Positions 9,555 to 22,023 of a DNA stretch of 64,000 nucleotides are shown here, piece after piece. Origin of the DNA: Hexactinellida sp. DTS-2022 (lineage: Eukaryota > Porifera > Hexactinellida); contig JAPNXP010000007.1 in NCBI GenBank assembly GCA_028753945.1, positions 3,720,001 to 3,784,000 on the forward strand, given 5' to 3'. The notes beneath the pieces were generated by a model. The model was given only the letters and a program-made list of their open reading frames with translations, was not told where the DNA came from and searched no databases. How positions within the stretch are numbered: position 1 is the stretch's first letter; every line of letters begins with the position of its first letter. The position numbers and the translations under genes are program-made.

Positions 9555-10979
9555 TTTTAAAGATCTTGTTTACATATATTCAATTAAATTACTAAGTTTG
9601 ATTTTGGATGTATATTATACTCAATTATTAATTACCAAATTTACTCGAATTGTAGCCTAGGCGATTATTGATTCTAACCCCCCAAGGGGCTTTATTCGGG
9701 ATAGGAATTTATTTAAGGTGCGATTATTGATTTTGAGTCGCCCGAAGGGGAGTTATTATTTGAATTGAGCTACTATTTGATATTTGAGGAAATATTTAAA
9801 TATAATTAACTCCCTTTAAGTGCTGAGGTCATAGGCGTAGAGTTATTAATTTTTTAACCAAAAGCTGACGCGGCACTCGAAATTTTACAATAATTCTCTG
9901 ATTTTATCTATATTTTATATTCATAGTAGTAAGCATTTAAATAGCATTTAGTATTACCGTTATTTATTTTATCTTTAGATTATATACTATCTTTAGATTA
10001 TATATTATTTGATCTAAATTGTTATTTATTTGTCAAATTAGCATTGTTTTCTATTGATCAAGATTTGGAATCTTGGAAGAATAGATTGTTATTAGAAATT
10101 TGGTCGTTATTCTGTGTCTACTATAAACTACTACTAGACGGGATCTTTGGACTTGATTAAATGTGAGCTGTACACTATTTTTTTATAAAAAATAGTAATC
10201 AAATAGTGAATTTAACTATTTAGATTAGTCCAGTAAATTAATTAAAAACATAAAAAATATTATTAACCGTAGACTGCCGGAGAGATTTTCAAGAAAATAG
10301 AAAACCCTGTAGTTCTTTGTATATAATATTTAGAACCTAGAAATTTGAAATCACACAAGACCACAATAGTAAATAAACTTAATAGAATTTTTAATAAGAT
10401 TTTCTCAAGGATTTTGACAAAAAGTGATGACACATACATTGTCTTTAAATCGATATTACGCCGTTGACATGTAAGTAATCCTTTCTTTCTAAATTTGAAC
10501 AATCACGACTATCTTGTTAGTCATCATATCTCAAAATTTGACCAAATCCTCCTCAGTAAACGAAAGTTACATCATTTTAAAAAAATCGACTAATCTGTTT
10601 ATGATCAACCATGGATTACGAAAAATACACATATTTTAGTTATAACTATCACAACTCTATATTAGCGAAACCAAATATCCTAAATAGTTAATATTTAGTC
10701 TAATATCGTCTTACGGGTATTTCCACGGTTAAATTTTAACATTTCTAAAATACGAAAACAAGTGGCAAGCAAGTGGAGCTGGACACGAATATGCTACGTC
10801 ATCATAACAATTTCTGAAATTTTTGATTTTTTTAATAAAATCGATACAGTGTCCAAAACAATGTCTAAATCCGAAATTTCACGAAATTTGAATAATTTGA
10901 TCTACCTATTCTCCACCTGACACAACGTGTATCAGTTAGGCAGTCTACAGTTAAATGTAGTAATTAAGCAGTGCCCGTT
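9555..10979. other. MORN3 3' flank, gene-free
   Basis: AT-rich sequence with two similar segments at about 9660-9770 (GCGATTATTGATT...CCC..AAGGGG, twice). No coding, no recognisable element ends. Confidence 0.55.
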
Positions 10980-11480
10980 CTGGTCCAAATATCCCACTAG
11001 GTCCAAATATCCCGTCCAGGTCCAAATATCCCGTTCAGGTCCATGTGCCTTGTTCAAGCATTTACTCCCGTTTATGTTCACAAAACCTGCTAGATCCAAA
11101 TATGTCGTTCAGGTGCAAATATCCCGTCCAAGTACATGTGCCTTTTCAAGCATTTACTCCCTTTTATGTTCATTAATCCTGCTAGGTTCAAATATCCCGT
11201 TCAGGTCCAAATATCCCATTCAGGTCTAAATATCCCGTCCAGGTCCAAATATCCCTCATGTCCAAATATCCCGCCAGGTCTAAATATCCCGTTCAAGTCC
11301 TTTAGTCCCGTCCAGGTCCAAATATCCCGTTCAGGTCTATGTGTCTTGTTCAAGCATTTACTCCCGTTTATGTTCATTAATCCTGCTAGGTCCAAATATC
11401 CCGTTCAGGTCCAAATATCCCAACAGGTCCAAATATCCCGTTCAACTCCATTCGTCCCGTTCAGCTCCATGTGCCTTGTT
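10980..11480. repeat. Minisatellite, ~18-19 bp unit
   Basis: Array built on AGGTCCAAATATCCCGTTC. A longer unit (ATGTGCC/TTGTTCAAGCATTTACTCCC/TTTATGTTCA...CCTGCTAGG) interrupts it about every 130-190 bp, giving a higher-order periodicity. Confidence 0.88.
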
Positions 11481-11536
11481 TAAAAAAATACCTTGCTGTT
11501 AGAAAGTCTATTTATATATATATATATATTTACACT

Positions 11537-12731
11537 CAGGGCCGTCGAGAGCGCGAGCGGGCCCCGGGTCAAAATTTTGGGTTCGGGCCCCCTCTGATAT
11601 TTTTTTCCGTTATCGTGAAGTGAATAAACTAAACGCAAACTATCGCATTCGTATTATATATATTTTAATTATTAAATAAATTAAATCCTATTTACTCATA
11701 TTTTTAGGAATTTTCAAATAACCTTTAGCTATATAGCTATAGAGTTTATGATATACAATTTATTTTGGCACCAGATTTATGTTAATAAGAGGACATCACA
11801 GTTTGTGACTTATTGTTCTAAACAGTGAAAGAAACAAAAAGGTTGTTAGCCAGGTTATCATCCAGGCGTGCGCGACGCGCCTCTAGCAGGCCCGTAGCAC
11901 GCCAACATTTATTGGTGCGGCACAGTGACGTAACCATATTTATTATAGACATACATGAATCTTTTCTTCTTTATACGCGCTTAGACTCTATGTTTTTAGT
12001 TACTCCACTAAGGGAAATTCATAAATTCAATAATACTAATAAAATTTTATAGTATTTATTGAAGAGTAGCAAGAGTTGCTACTTGGAAAAGAATCTAATG
12101 GTTACAAATACGATATTATAATAATGGTTACGAACAGTTTGGCGGTGGCAGCAGCACGCAGTTGTGTTTACCAATACCATTATGCCGCTCCTATAGTTGT
12201 CGGTGACTTAAATATGTTCCCGAATATTTGTGTGGTCACTAAAATTATTGGTGCGGCCATGGCCGCACCTGCCGCACCTGCTCCTACGGCCCTGTCTAGG
12301 CGCTTAATTTTGAAAGAAAAATTTTTAGGTGCTCGAAAATCGAGAGGTGCTACCATAGCGTTATACAAATTGAGTATTTTAGGCGCTTGTGAGCGAGCTC
12401 AAACTTAATCTAGGCGCGGAGAAAGATTTTCCTGGGTAAAAGCCTGTGTTAGCCTATTTACGCGTGGCTGTCGTTTGGATCGGATCCCGTACCTGAGTTA
12501 GTTATGGAAAATTATATAACTGTTACAAAGTAAGTCAAGACCGGGTTTCTAGGAAGGATTAAATAACCAAGGTATTACTCTACCCAGCGATGTCTGTATT
12601 TACCTTGACTTGTCTACCTAATAGAGCCTATAAAGCCCATGTATACCTTCACAGACAGAATTTCTCGGGCCCCCTCGGGCCCCGGGCCCCGGGGTAATTA
12701 ACCCGCCTACCCCCCCCTCTCGACGGCCCTG
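11537..12731. mobile_element. hAT-type non-autonomous element, 1.2 kb
   Basis: Ends CAGGGCCGTCGAGAG / CTCTCGACGGCCCTG. Exact 8-bp TSD TTTACACT at 11529-11536 and 12732-12739. The termini are GC-rich (GGGCCCCCTCGGGCCCC near the right end), the middle is AT-rich. No transposase motif inside. Confidence 0.93.
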
Positions 12732-12739
12732 TTTACACT

Positions 12740-13790
12740 AGCCCTTCGATCCCAGGTCGCTTTGTGACGGATTGGTGCTACGCACTTCAAGTTAACGGCC
12801 GCTATGCGGCCTTGTTCCTCACTAACCTAGTAAGTAATAATTTTATTATTTATTGGTTTATTATTTTTGAACTGAGACTGTTCTGGCACCAATGATTAGT
12901 TACTTCAACTTATGTTTAAACACTCTAAAGTCTAGAAATATTACAGTGAAACTGATGGATAGAAAAAATTCAGTTTCAATTGATATTGAAAGTGAAAGTT
13001 GGGTCAAATCTATTTATACCTTTAACCCCAAGTCACTTGGGAGTTTTACGTATTAAAATTTAGTAAGATCAATTTGTATTGTAACTTTAGTATTCTAATT
13101 AGAGAATGTTCTATAATTTTTATGGTACAGTAATTAGTTAGTTAATTATTTCATTAATACCTTCTTAAGATTATTTATTTCGGGTAACTTTTGTATGTTA
13201 CGATTTTAGGATGGAGAATTTCTGGAATTATTATTGAGTTAATTTATATAAATTTGACATTATTTCTTAAGTTTAATTAGATCGGTAACTTTGGTATTTT
13301 TGCTATTTTAGCTTAGCCCACGACGATATTTATATTCGGAGTATATGGAAATATCCAGTGTCCTGGAAATGTTTGTTTGGACTCCTGAATACAAATTTTC
13401 AGCTTTATAGGACTCGTAGTCTTTCAAATTAATTCTGGACAAACACACAAACAAACAAACTTACAACAATTGAGCTTTCAATATACGAGCCCTTCGGTCT
13501 CGGTGGTTTTGCGACTGTTCGGCGCTTCACACCTCAATTGACGACCGCTGCGCGGCCTTACTACGCCTTGAAACTAATCATTTATATTTATACATCTCTG
13601 TCAGAAGTCCTGCACCCCGGAAAATTAGAGGATCCCACCTGAATTTGAGCGTGCCCCTCTTGAGGAATTTGAGCGTGCCCCTCAATTTTTTTTCTAAAAA
13701 AATTGGAAAATTTACTAACCTCCAGGGCATCTTGTGACAATAATGTTTGGAGGCGCATATTTATAGTTAGCTTCATTACTTTAACATAAC
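12740..13790. other. Gene-free stretch with R1 fragments
   Basis: R1-like pieces near 12,740-12,825 and 13,440-13,565 (GCCCTTCGGTCTCGGT, GGCCGC..GCGGCC palindromes). A 19-bp sequence GAATTTGAGCGTGCCCCTC occurs twice near 13,635-13,683. No gene. Confidence 0.55.
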
Positions 13791-13799
13791 ATCAGAGAT

Positions 13800-14400
13800 A
13801 TGACCTGTTCAAACAGGAAGATACCACTTCGGCTCTCGACCCATGCTTAACTACAGGGGGTATCTGACGGAATTCGCCTCCAAAGACCATTACTTTGCCA
13901 CCAAAGGGGAGATCACAGGAACAAATATCCCTCAAAGTGCGATCAACACCCTCAGCTCAGCTACATGCTTATTTGACATGCACGCTTCATCCCATACAAA
14001 AAGTTCTGTACGCATAATTACCTGTGCCAAAGAACCCTCTTCGAAATGTTGCATACAGATAACTCATTGATTACAATGGGAACTTTCAACCTAGAGTGGA
14101 CAGTGCGCCCCCCTGAGAGTAGGTGAGCGGCTATGCTACTGCTAGCTAGCTCAAGGGCAATTTGACTCTGCGTGCGAACTTGAGCCAATAGTGTAATATA
14201 AAGATTGTACTCTGTTCCAAGGGACCATCTACAAAGAAGATCTTGGGATACTGCTCAGAATCATTACCGCTGCCATTATAGAGGTAAACACACTAAGCTG
14301 ATCAGAGTTAAGAGAAGGAACTTCATGAACAGCTATGGCTAGTTGCTCATCAAGGTTAAAATCCAATTCTCTCTGAATAATAAGAACCTCATCGTAGAGA
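13800..14400 (-). pseudogene. Helitron PIF1-like helicase fragment
   Basis: Read on -, fragments in shifting frames give FFVDGP (degenerate Walker A region), then ALELASSSIAAHLLSGGRT and HSRLKVPI, then WDEA and VFGGEF-like pieces. This is the order typical of the helicase domain of Helitron Rep-helicase proteins. Several frameshifts and stops. The element ends were not found. Confidence 0.6.
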
Positions 14401-14519
14401 CTTCTTTTTCAATAAGTACTTAGAAACGTGAGAATAATATAAAAACACTCATCAAAATTACAAGTTTCCTCGAATTGCAAAAACCAGAAACATTTTGAAC
14501 ATGTAATACACATCGTGGC

Positions 14520-15205
14520 CTTTGACTGTGAAGTTGGCTTAGTATTCGACCAGACTCACTTCAGTCAAATATTTGACTGACTTCTAGTTATCAGATTTGA
14601 TTAAATTTAGTGTCATTCGAAAGAGGAGATACGGAGGTGTTCCTTGATTTGATTTATTTTCAAAATCTTTAACTATGAGTTGGTTATTTTCATCATACAA
14701 AGCCGCACTGGTATCTCATCAAAATTCACTATCTCTAAATTTAATTACATTTCTGAAAAATTGGCATTATACTTTTGAGAGAAGGAAGTTTATGTGATTA
14801 AAATATTATTTCAAAATTCCCAAGAATTTTGGGGTTATAAACATTCAAACCTGAAGTTGGGAAAATTAGTGGAAGTCGAAATTAGGAAAGTCAACTTAGT
14901 AGGAATAGTTCAAAGTGTCAATTCCTATCCAATATCAAACTGAATCTTGTTTATTTTGGTATCATTCGTTAGAGGAGACACGGAAGTATACCTCAATGTT
15001 ATCAGATTCTCGAATATTCCCTAAATAACAGACAAATCAGTCTTTAGAAAATGGCGTAAATCTCTGTTTTTATGTTGTTCTCTTTCAAACTTTGAACTCA
15101 ATTTTCCGAGTTCAAATATAAGCAGAATCGATTCAAACTTTACAGATACTTTCTCTGATATATTATAATTCATTCCCCCGAAAAAAAAGAGGGGTCGCTA
15201 GAAAT
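14520..15205 (+). repeat. Repeat R2, uninterrupted copy
   Basis: About 690 bp. Its parts match, in reverse orientation and order, 20131-20338, 33,258-33,296 (itself flipped by the inversion) and 41,216-41,590. It therefore shows R2 without the insertions present in the second copy. Key words: TTTTGGTATCATTCGTTAGA, GAGACACGGA, TGAAGTTGGCTTAGTATTCG. Confidence 0.75.
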
Positions 15206-17541
15206 TTCTTTCAGAATTTTATTAATTTCTTGGACAGCAATAGCTAATTAATTAAATATTCAATATTCATACTTTAGTTAGCTCAAGTATACACAAGTAT
15301 GCACCTATAGCCCTAAATTGTAATTTACCACAAGTCTAATTTGCGTCACACAATCGTTAGTTCCACTTACAAATTTAGCTGTTGCGCATTTAGGCTATTC
15401 TTAGATTATTGCTTGTACTTGAAGTGGAGAAATTATTATTATGATGTAAGAATCCTGGTGAGGGATGCTTCGAACGAAGTTAAGCCTTTAGTAAGTCCTC
15501 CTAGTTGGGAGGAACAATTTCACGTGAGTTATAGTCTTACAAACTTAACTATTCAGAGCAGAGCATCATTGGTAACTTCCACAATCCTTAAGGAGGTAAG
15601 TTTAAGTGTAACTGCGTGTTCTGATTTATTTTCGTCATTCGATAACTTAGATTTAAGAAAACTTGAATTGAATGTAGTTGACAATAAACTTCTTATTATG
15701 TGGGCATCTTCTGCATCCGACCAAGCTGTATATGACCGGTTAAAGATAGATTCTCATAATACAAATCTTAGTTCTCTGAATAGTGAAGGTCACGACGTGT
15801 ATTATATGTGCAATACAACTGAATGTCAGTTATGGGTAGACAGTGCTATGTTTTACGGATCAATTGTCCACAAAATGTTTCTGTTTTTTTACAATTCGAG
15901 GAAATGTACTATTTTGATGAGTGATCTGATTATATAACCACGATTGTTAGTAGTTATTGTAAAAGCTTTGTAGAATGTACTCCTTTATTGGTTTTGTGGT
16001 TGTCTCAATTACAGCTTGAATGTAGTTTCTTATATCAAATGTTTGGTAAGAAATATGTGTTTTTAAGTGGAGATGACTTGAGTCTTTTTATTACTTGGGT
16101 AAAGGTGTTAAGAGATGAGTACAATGCTAATGGTGTTAAGTGCTTAGAATGTAAGTGTACTGATTTAGTGTTAGAGTTGAAAGTGAATTTAGTGAACTTC
16201 CACTTCCTCGATCTCACGATGTGCCTAATATTAAAACTGACAACTTTGAAACACAAATGGTGATAGAAAGTTCTGAGATTGAAGTTCTAAGTAATACGAG
16301 TAGTGACTGGGGAGTTTTATCTCGAACTGGGTGGGTGGGATAATATTTGTATTGCCAATTCTACTGGTGAAACTTCATTGGTTGGTAATTGGACTAATGT
16401 TTTTGCTGAAAATTTTAAAGATTTAGCCCCGATGTTTGTTTTGAAGTTTGTAAATTATTGGTTGAAGAAACCTGATAGTCGCAAGGTTTATAGTCCTTTC
16501 TTCAGAGCTAGAGCGTATTGTAAATTTGAAAGTTGTCAATCTTATTTCTTATATATTGATGATGCACTAAATCTGTTCGATTATGACACACTTGTCAAGA
16601 TTTACTCAGAAGGATGTTTGTCGCTTCAATACACAGATGGGCAGAGTGCATTTAGTCGCCATCTATCTTGCAGTGAGCGTAGTAAAATGGGAGAATTATT
16701 TGTGAATAATTCGGTTAGTAAAATTTATAATAAACAATTTAATAATTCAAGTATTCATGGTCTCTGTTTTGGTAATTTTACTTCTCTTAAATCACAAGAT
16801 TGTTTGCGGAAAGCCAAAGCCGAATTAAAATCTACGGAGCGGTTTTCTAATTTATATATGGAAGATGTAGCAGCAACCCAGCAGTATTTCCGTTATCTAC
16901 TTCCTAATTCCTGATCTCCCTACCATGCTATGTTCAGTTTTTCGACAGGATCCTTTAATTAATCATATGTATTCTTATAAGCAGCTGGAAATTCTAAAAC
17001 TAATGAAAAGTTAAGATATTGTCTTGAATTTAGATGCGACTGGTTCTCTTATTTCTAGACCCCCTTCCTGTTCTAAGAAAATATATTACTATGCCCTTAC
17101 AATACAACACCCGTAGTTTTCCACCAGTCCCATCCCATTAGCTGAAATGATAAGTAGCGATCATAGCACCGCTGAGATCTCACACTTCCTGAATAAATGG
17201 TGTTTGAGTATAAAATTATTTTACACAATGGAGTAAAAAATTAAGAAAGTTGAGATAGATTTTAGTTGGGCTATGATGCACAGTACATGTTTAGCGTTTA
17301 ACAAATTTACTGTTTTTCATTATCTCGAAAATTGTTGGGAATTTATAGCTAATAATGAGAACTTAGGTGATAATATTATAACAGTCCTCCATCTCTGCTC
17401 GGCTCATATCATGCACATAATTAGTTATAATTTAAATAAGAAATTCAAATTAGAAAAGCTTTAAAAAGAATAATATTGCATGTATTTGGTCGTATGGTTA
17501 ATTGTAAACAAATGGATGAAATTAATCAACTTTTCGGGTTA

Positions 17542-17880
17542 CATTCAAACCTCCAAGATCCGGACAGCTCCTTCAACCGGGCAACATTTTTGTATAAGTT
17601 CAAAATTAAGTCGCCTTTTTTTGGTTATTACAGTCGAAATCGTGTTTTTCCTTGGGTAAAGTTATACCAAGTTTCGACTCCTTGGGTAAAGTTATACCAA
17701 GTTTCGATGATCGGAGGATGCGCACACGCTGGAGTCCCCCTCGACAATAGTTTGGAGACATCAGACGATAAACACTAGTTGATTATGAAATAAATTTTAT
17801 GTATATTTCCGAGATCCGGGAAAATTCTAATATCCGGGCACCCTCCGGACGAGGCTGCCCGGATAGGGGAGGTTCGACTG
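17542..17880. mobile_element. Tc1/pogo-type MITE, 339 bp
   Basis: CATTCAAACCTCCAAGATCC ... GGGGAGGTTCGACTG, flanked by TA (17540-17541, 17881-17882). It interrupts the decayed transposase. A 30-bp direct repeat (TTGGGTAAAGTTATACCAAG) lies inside. Confidence 0.85.
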
Positions 17881-18343
17881 TACTTTGTTATATTTGTGTA
17901 GTAAGAAGCAAACTAGTGTTTATTGCACTAAATTAAACAACTAGAAGAATGTATTAAGGCGAAGATTAATGTTAGTAATGATGAGACTGAAATTAAGAGT
18001 AATGCTATAACTTACAGAGAGAAATCCCATTTTGGCAGACATTTTGAATTGATTTATCGTAATACTTTAGTCTCAATAAGTGAATTCGAAAATAATTCGC
18101 AACTTGACCCTAGTGTATCTTATAATACACAGATAGTTGAATTTCTTCTCACGTACGTATTGTATGCCATTATTACCGTTGTGGAGTGGGATAATTTTAT
18201 GTACAGTTAATTTGTCAGAGAATGCAACAGATATTATTGCGATTGATGAGAATTGGTTCAGAATTGTTAAACACAGCATGTTTAATTCAGATACCGGGAT
18301 GCGAGCTGCTGATTTCATTAGAACAGTTTATAATACTATAGAT

Positions 18344-18675
18344 CAGGGGTTCCCAAACTGGGGTCCCGGGTCGCTTTGGGGTCGGCGAGGCACTTTTTGT
18401 AGGACCGCGAGATATAATTACGCAAAACAATTTTTATAGTGAGATATTATGCAAATTTGTATCAATAATCATTTCTTGTAAGCAAAAATGTTAGTTTAAT
18501 TTATAGTATAACCATAGTTTCGCTTTTTTCTGTCATAATTTAGTAGTATATTCCAAAGTATTTAAATTATAAGCTTATCAAAAATTTTATAATATTTCAT
18601 GGGGGACCGCAAGACGTTCCCAAATTATTATGGCGACAAAAATGCCATTCTTTTCAAAAAGTTTGGGAACCACTG
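18344..18675. mobile_element. hAT-type MITE, 332 bp
   Basis: CAGGGGTTCCCAAACT ... AGTTTGGGAACCACTG. 8-bp TSD CTATAGAT / CTATAGAC (one mismatch) at 18336-18343 and 18676-18683. Inserted in the decayed transposase near its C-terminus. Confidence 0.92.
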
Positions 18676-19413
18676 CTATAGACGATAAGATCGCGGGGTT
18701 TAAATTTGCTTTTACCCCACTGGCTCATAGAGTGTTTAAAGTTAAGAAGAGATAACGCGTGGAGAATGAAGAGGAGTGGTCTAGATGTAAGAAGAGTAAA
18801 TTTAGTTATTCTAAACCAACTGCTGATAAAGTTAGTGCGATATTTGAAAATTTCAGGTCTAGTAAAGTTTTAATGTGGAAAATTTAAGTACATGTTCAAC
18901 AAATAGGCAGGTAGCTGCTATTTGTGAAGAAAATCCAGTCGATATTCCTAAACTTTGTGATGCTATTTTGTAGGGCTGAAACGAACTTCCGGCCGGCCGG
19001 CCGGCCGTACGCGATGGCCTGACTAAACCATTGGTGATCGAGATTTCAAATTTGGACAGGAGATATAGAATTTCCTGGAGATGATCGCCTCGAAGCCCAA
19101 TTTCTCAATTTCGATTTTGTTCGTCAGTTATATCGAAATTTGTATTCTGGTCCAGTGACTCTTTAATAATTCGAATTAGTTATTCAAAATATAGAGGTTG
19201 TATTCTCCTAAGGATGTTCTTTCTATATATCAATTAAAATGGTTAGGTTGCTAATCAATTCTACGTTTTATTAACGGTTTTTTTATGTAAATCAGCCATC
19301 TTCTCCATATTGTAATTACTCTATACTGAGTCTATAGTATACTGAATACTATAGAACATATAACATAAGCCTACTATCTGCTAGATAATGACTGTTATTG
19401 ATTGGTTTCTAAG

Positions 19414-19673
19414 CAGGGCCGTAGCCACCAAAATCAAAGTGGTCAGGTTAACTTGACCAACCTGACCGAGTAGTCAGGATAATCTGACCAACCTGACCGA
19501 GTGGTCAGGTTAATCTGGCCAACCTGATCGAGTGGCCCCGATATTGGGAAAATTCAACCAATATTGGGAAATTCAACAACCGATATTGGGAAAATTCAAC
19601 CATATTGGGAAATTCAACAACCAAAAGTGGTCAGGTTGAAACCTGACCAACCTGACCAGTGGCTACGGCCCTG
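19414..19673. mobile_element. MITE, 260 bp, CAGGGCCGTAGCC ends
   Basis: Ends CAGGGCCGTAGCCACC and AGTGGCTACGGCCCTG. Direct CTAAG on both sides (19409-19413, 19674-19678). The interior is tandem units of GGTCAGGTTAA..CTGACCAACC and of GATATTGGGAAA. Ends look hAT-like, though only 5 bp are duplicated. Confidence 0.8.
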
Positions 19674-20130
19674 CTAAGTGAATATGTGTTTCATACAAGT
19701 GCAATGAAAACACTTGGAAGTTGGAGCATTTTACAAGTTGATGATGAATTCTATTTTTCAAAATAGTAACGTAAATACTACACGTATTCCTAATTTCTAT
19801 TAGTAATAATTTAATTAATCTTTAATTAATTTAAAGATTTCAAGTGTTCACAATTCAAACATTAATTAATTAATTACACTAAGATGAAATGTAATTTGAA
19901 TATTGAAATTCTAGTTAAATTAAACATTGGGGAAGTGCAATCAGAAGGAGCACACTCCCATCCCGTCTGTGAGGGTTTTTAAAAAACTGTGTTGGTGCTG
20001 TAATAAACATCTATATTTATCAATTGCTTCTTTACACTTACACAAATAAATGAAGTTTGGCTAAACAAAAATAATGAAGAAATCGAAATTGAAACCTATT
20101 GGAGAAATTATAAAATTCTTAATGAAATGA

Positions 20131-20338
20131 CTAGCGACCCCTGTTTTTTTTAGGGGGATTGAATTATAACATATCAGAGAAACTGATCCTATTTATCTCG
20201 GAAAATTGAGCTCAAAGTTTGAACTGAGAAAACAGAGATTTATGCCATTTTTAATTAAACACTTATTCGTCTGTTATATAGGGAATATTCGAGAATATAA
20301 TGGAATTGAGGTAAACCTCCGTGTCTCTTCTAACGATT
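20131..20338 (-). repeat. Repeat R2, second copy, first part
   Basis: Reverse-orientation match to 14,960-15,205. It stops at the CGATT that precedes the RAG1-like element. The rest of this copy lies at 33,258-33,296 and 41,216-41,590. Confidence 0.75.
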
Positions 20339-21008
20339 CACAGTGGCTTAACACGTGGAAATAGGAAAATATTTGTGGTTATCAAAATGCTCCTAAATGG
20401 TATTAAATTAAATTTAGATAGTATACTAACGATCATATGAAATTTCAATTGATTTGAACACAAACTACGCCTATAAATATACTTATGAATTGTATCAAAT
20501 TATAGTTCTATTTGTCATTTTGAGAATTCTAAAAATACTACATATTTCATATCACTCTGAATTACAAGGTGTAATAAATCGTGGTTATTTTGTATTCAAA
20601 TATATACAAAACGAGTATGCTAAATATATATTTCTATACTGATTTACTGTTACACTGATGCATTTATATTTTAACAGGGGATAAAAGCTCTATTTACAAA
20701 AATGTACAACATTTTTTATATTAAAATCTCAGGTATGCGGAAAAAAAAGTACATCAAAGATCAACGAGAAATTTTGATAGGTTATAGATTAATGTTGTAA
20801 GATTAATTAAGGAAATCTTAGCTTCCGAAACAGTGCGCTACTTCTAAAATGTTATTGAATTCCATTGTCAATTTATGTTGCTAAGGAAATTCCAATTATT
20901 GTTATTTGTTGTTATGTAACAATATACGTTTCGGAATATGCAAGTGGCATGTTGTTTCTATCTACAAATTATAATATATACACGTGTATGTAAGAATATA
21001 AAGAATAA

Positions 21009-21163
21009 CAGGGGCGTGCTGGGGTTGGGGGGCCCATGCGGGATTCCATTCAGAAAGTAATCGCAGTGGGGGCCTGCGGTCCCACAAGGGGGGCCCTAAG
21101 ACGGCTCCCAAAGGGGGGCCCGAGCGGGAATCCCGCATCGATTGTATGGCCAGCACGCCCCTG
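21009..21163. mobile_element. hAT-type MITE, 155 bp
   Basis: CAGGGGCGTGCTGG ... CCAGCACGCCCCTG. Exact 8-bp TSD AAGAATAA at 21001-21008 and 21164-21171. Inserted inside the 5' half of the RAG1-like transposon. Confidence 0.94.
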
Positions 21164-21439
21164 AAGAATAAGGAAGATTTCAATAATTATAACAACGAAT
21201 TACGTATTTATATCCTCCTCTATGGCTGACAGCTCAATTACTATCCCCCAAACCAGGCTTGGTTTTGCAAGAATCCTGAAAGAAATTGACAACAATATTT
21301 CTCAAACGATTGGAAAATTGGAGGAATATTTTTAATTAGACCTTGCTAAGTGAGATAGTATACACATAATCCTATCTAGGGTTCGGGATACCATCAGAGA
21401 CTCTAAAAAATCTATTGACTCACTGGGTGGAGAATGGTG

Positions 21440-22023
21440 GAACTCTGCTGTCTTTCTATAGCCAGATTTGAAGAAGAGGCGTTTATCTTGCGATGCTGAA
21501 ATACAAAATTCTTCAGTGCATCATAGGAAGAGTATTGACAACCTTTCATTTAAACAACAGCGATCACGTCTATCAGATGTGTTAGACTCCATCAGAGTAC
21601 TCGCTGAACTTGAAAACATTTCAGAAATCAAGATTGCTGTTAGTTTCTAATGAGTATGATTCCAGACAAGTAGGTTAATTATAACTGACAATTTTTTGGG
21701 GATTTTGATAAAGTAGTCAAGAAAGATGTTGATGATGTTGATGTTGATAAGTCATTGTTCCTTCTTGATATGCTGGAAATAGGCAAGAGGAAATATAATA
21801 CGCTGCGTCAACATCTATCTAGTTATATTCAATTTCCTGCTTATCAGAAGCTTGTCGATAGGAGAAACAGTATCATTTACGTTCTTCAATAAAGCTATAT
21901 CCTAATGTTTCAGAACTAACTGGTGTATGTGTATCCTACGCCCAATATGTAGGCATACATTTACTAGTCTCGTCCATTAGTAGAGGATTTCCCGCTTGTT
22001 ATCAAATAGTAGATGGTTTAGAT
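21440..22023 (+). pseudogene. RAG1/Transib-like transposase, N-terminal half
   Basis: Fragmented + strand frames: LSFKQQRSRLSDVLDSIRVL (21,545-21,600), then LFLLDMLEIGKRKYNTLRQ (21,755-21,810) and PAYQKLVDRRNS, then YAQYVGIHLLVSS and FPACYQIVDG running into the hAT insertion. The last codons continue in frame with FDGSGSHAIYNH read on - from 39807. This junction carries the DG motif that corresponds to the first catalytic Asp of RAG1 (D600). Several stops and shifts; inactive. The N-terminal assignment rests mainly on this join and on the flanking termini. Confidence 0.6.

Larger units (their letters stand above)
15341..18880 (+). pseudogene. Decayed DDE transposase, MULE/NOF-like
   Basis: A series of + strand frames in protein order, broken by stops, frameshifts and two MITEs. 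Pieces: FFRARAYCKFESCQSYF (about 16,500), NLDATGSLISRPPS (17,025; first Asp), YYYALTIQHP, PLAEMISSDHS, DFSWAMMHSTCLAFN (17,255; second Asp), LHLCSAHIMHII (17,390), and YCMPLLPLWSGIILC with ENWFRIVKH (18,165-18,270). This order matches a widespread, poorly named animal transposase family that I tentatively link to MULE/NOF. The family placement is from memory of motif order and could be wrong. Element termini were not found. Confidence 0.55.
20339..22023 (+). mobile_element. RAG1/Transib-like transposon, 5' half
   Basis: Begins CACAGTGGCTTAACACG; the first 7 bases equal the consensus V(D)J signal heptamer. Preceded by CGATT (20334-20338), the presumed 5-bp TSD. It ends where the hAT element starts (22024). 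The other half, flipped, is 38098-39807 with the same CACAGTGGCTTAA terminus and the partner TSD CGAAT (read on -). The complete element would be about 3.4 kb. Confidence 0.75.

Noticed and set aside
11825..12408. Open frames of 75 and 110 codons on +
   Set aside because: They lie inside the 1.2-kb hAT-type element and consist of GC-rich repeat sequence; no protein motif.
13843..14070. 75-codon frame on +
   Set aside because: It is the antisense of the Helitron helicase fragment read on -.
14930..20345. Inverted R2 copies as terminal repeats of the decayed transposase at 15.3-18.9 kb
   Set aside because: The right copy is interrupted by the RAG1-like element and continues at 33,258-33,296 and 41,216-41,590, so these are two independent R2 copies in opposite orientation, not termini.
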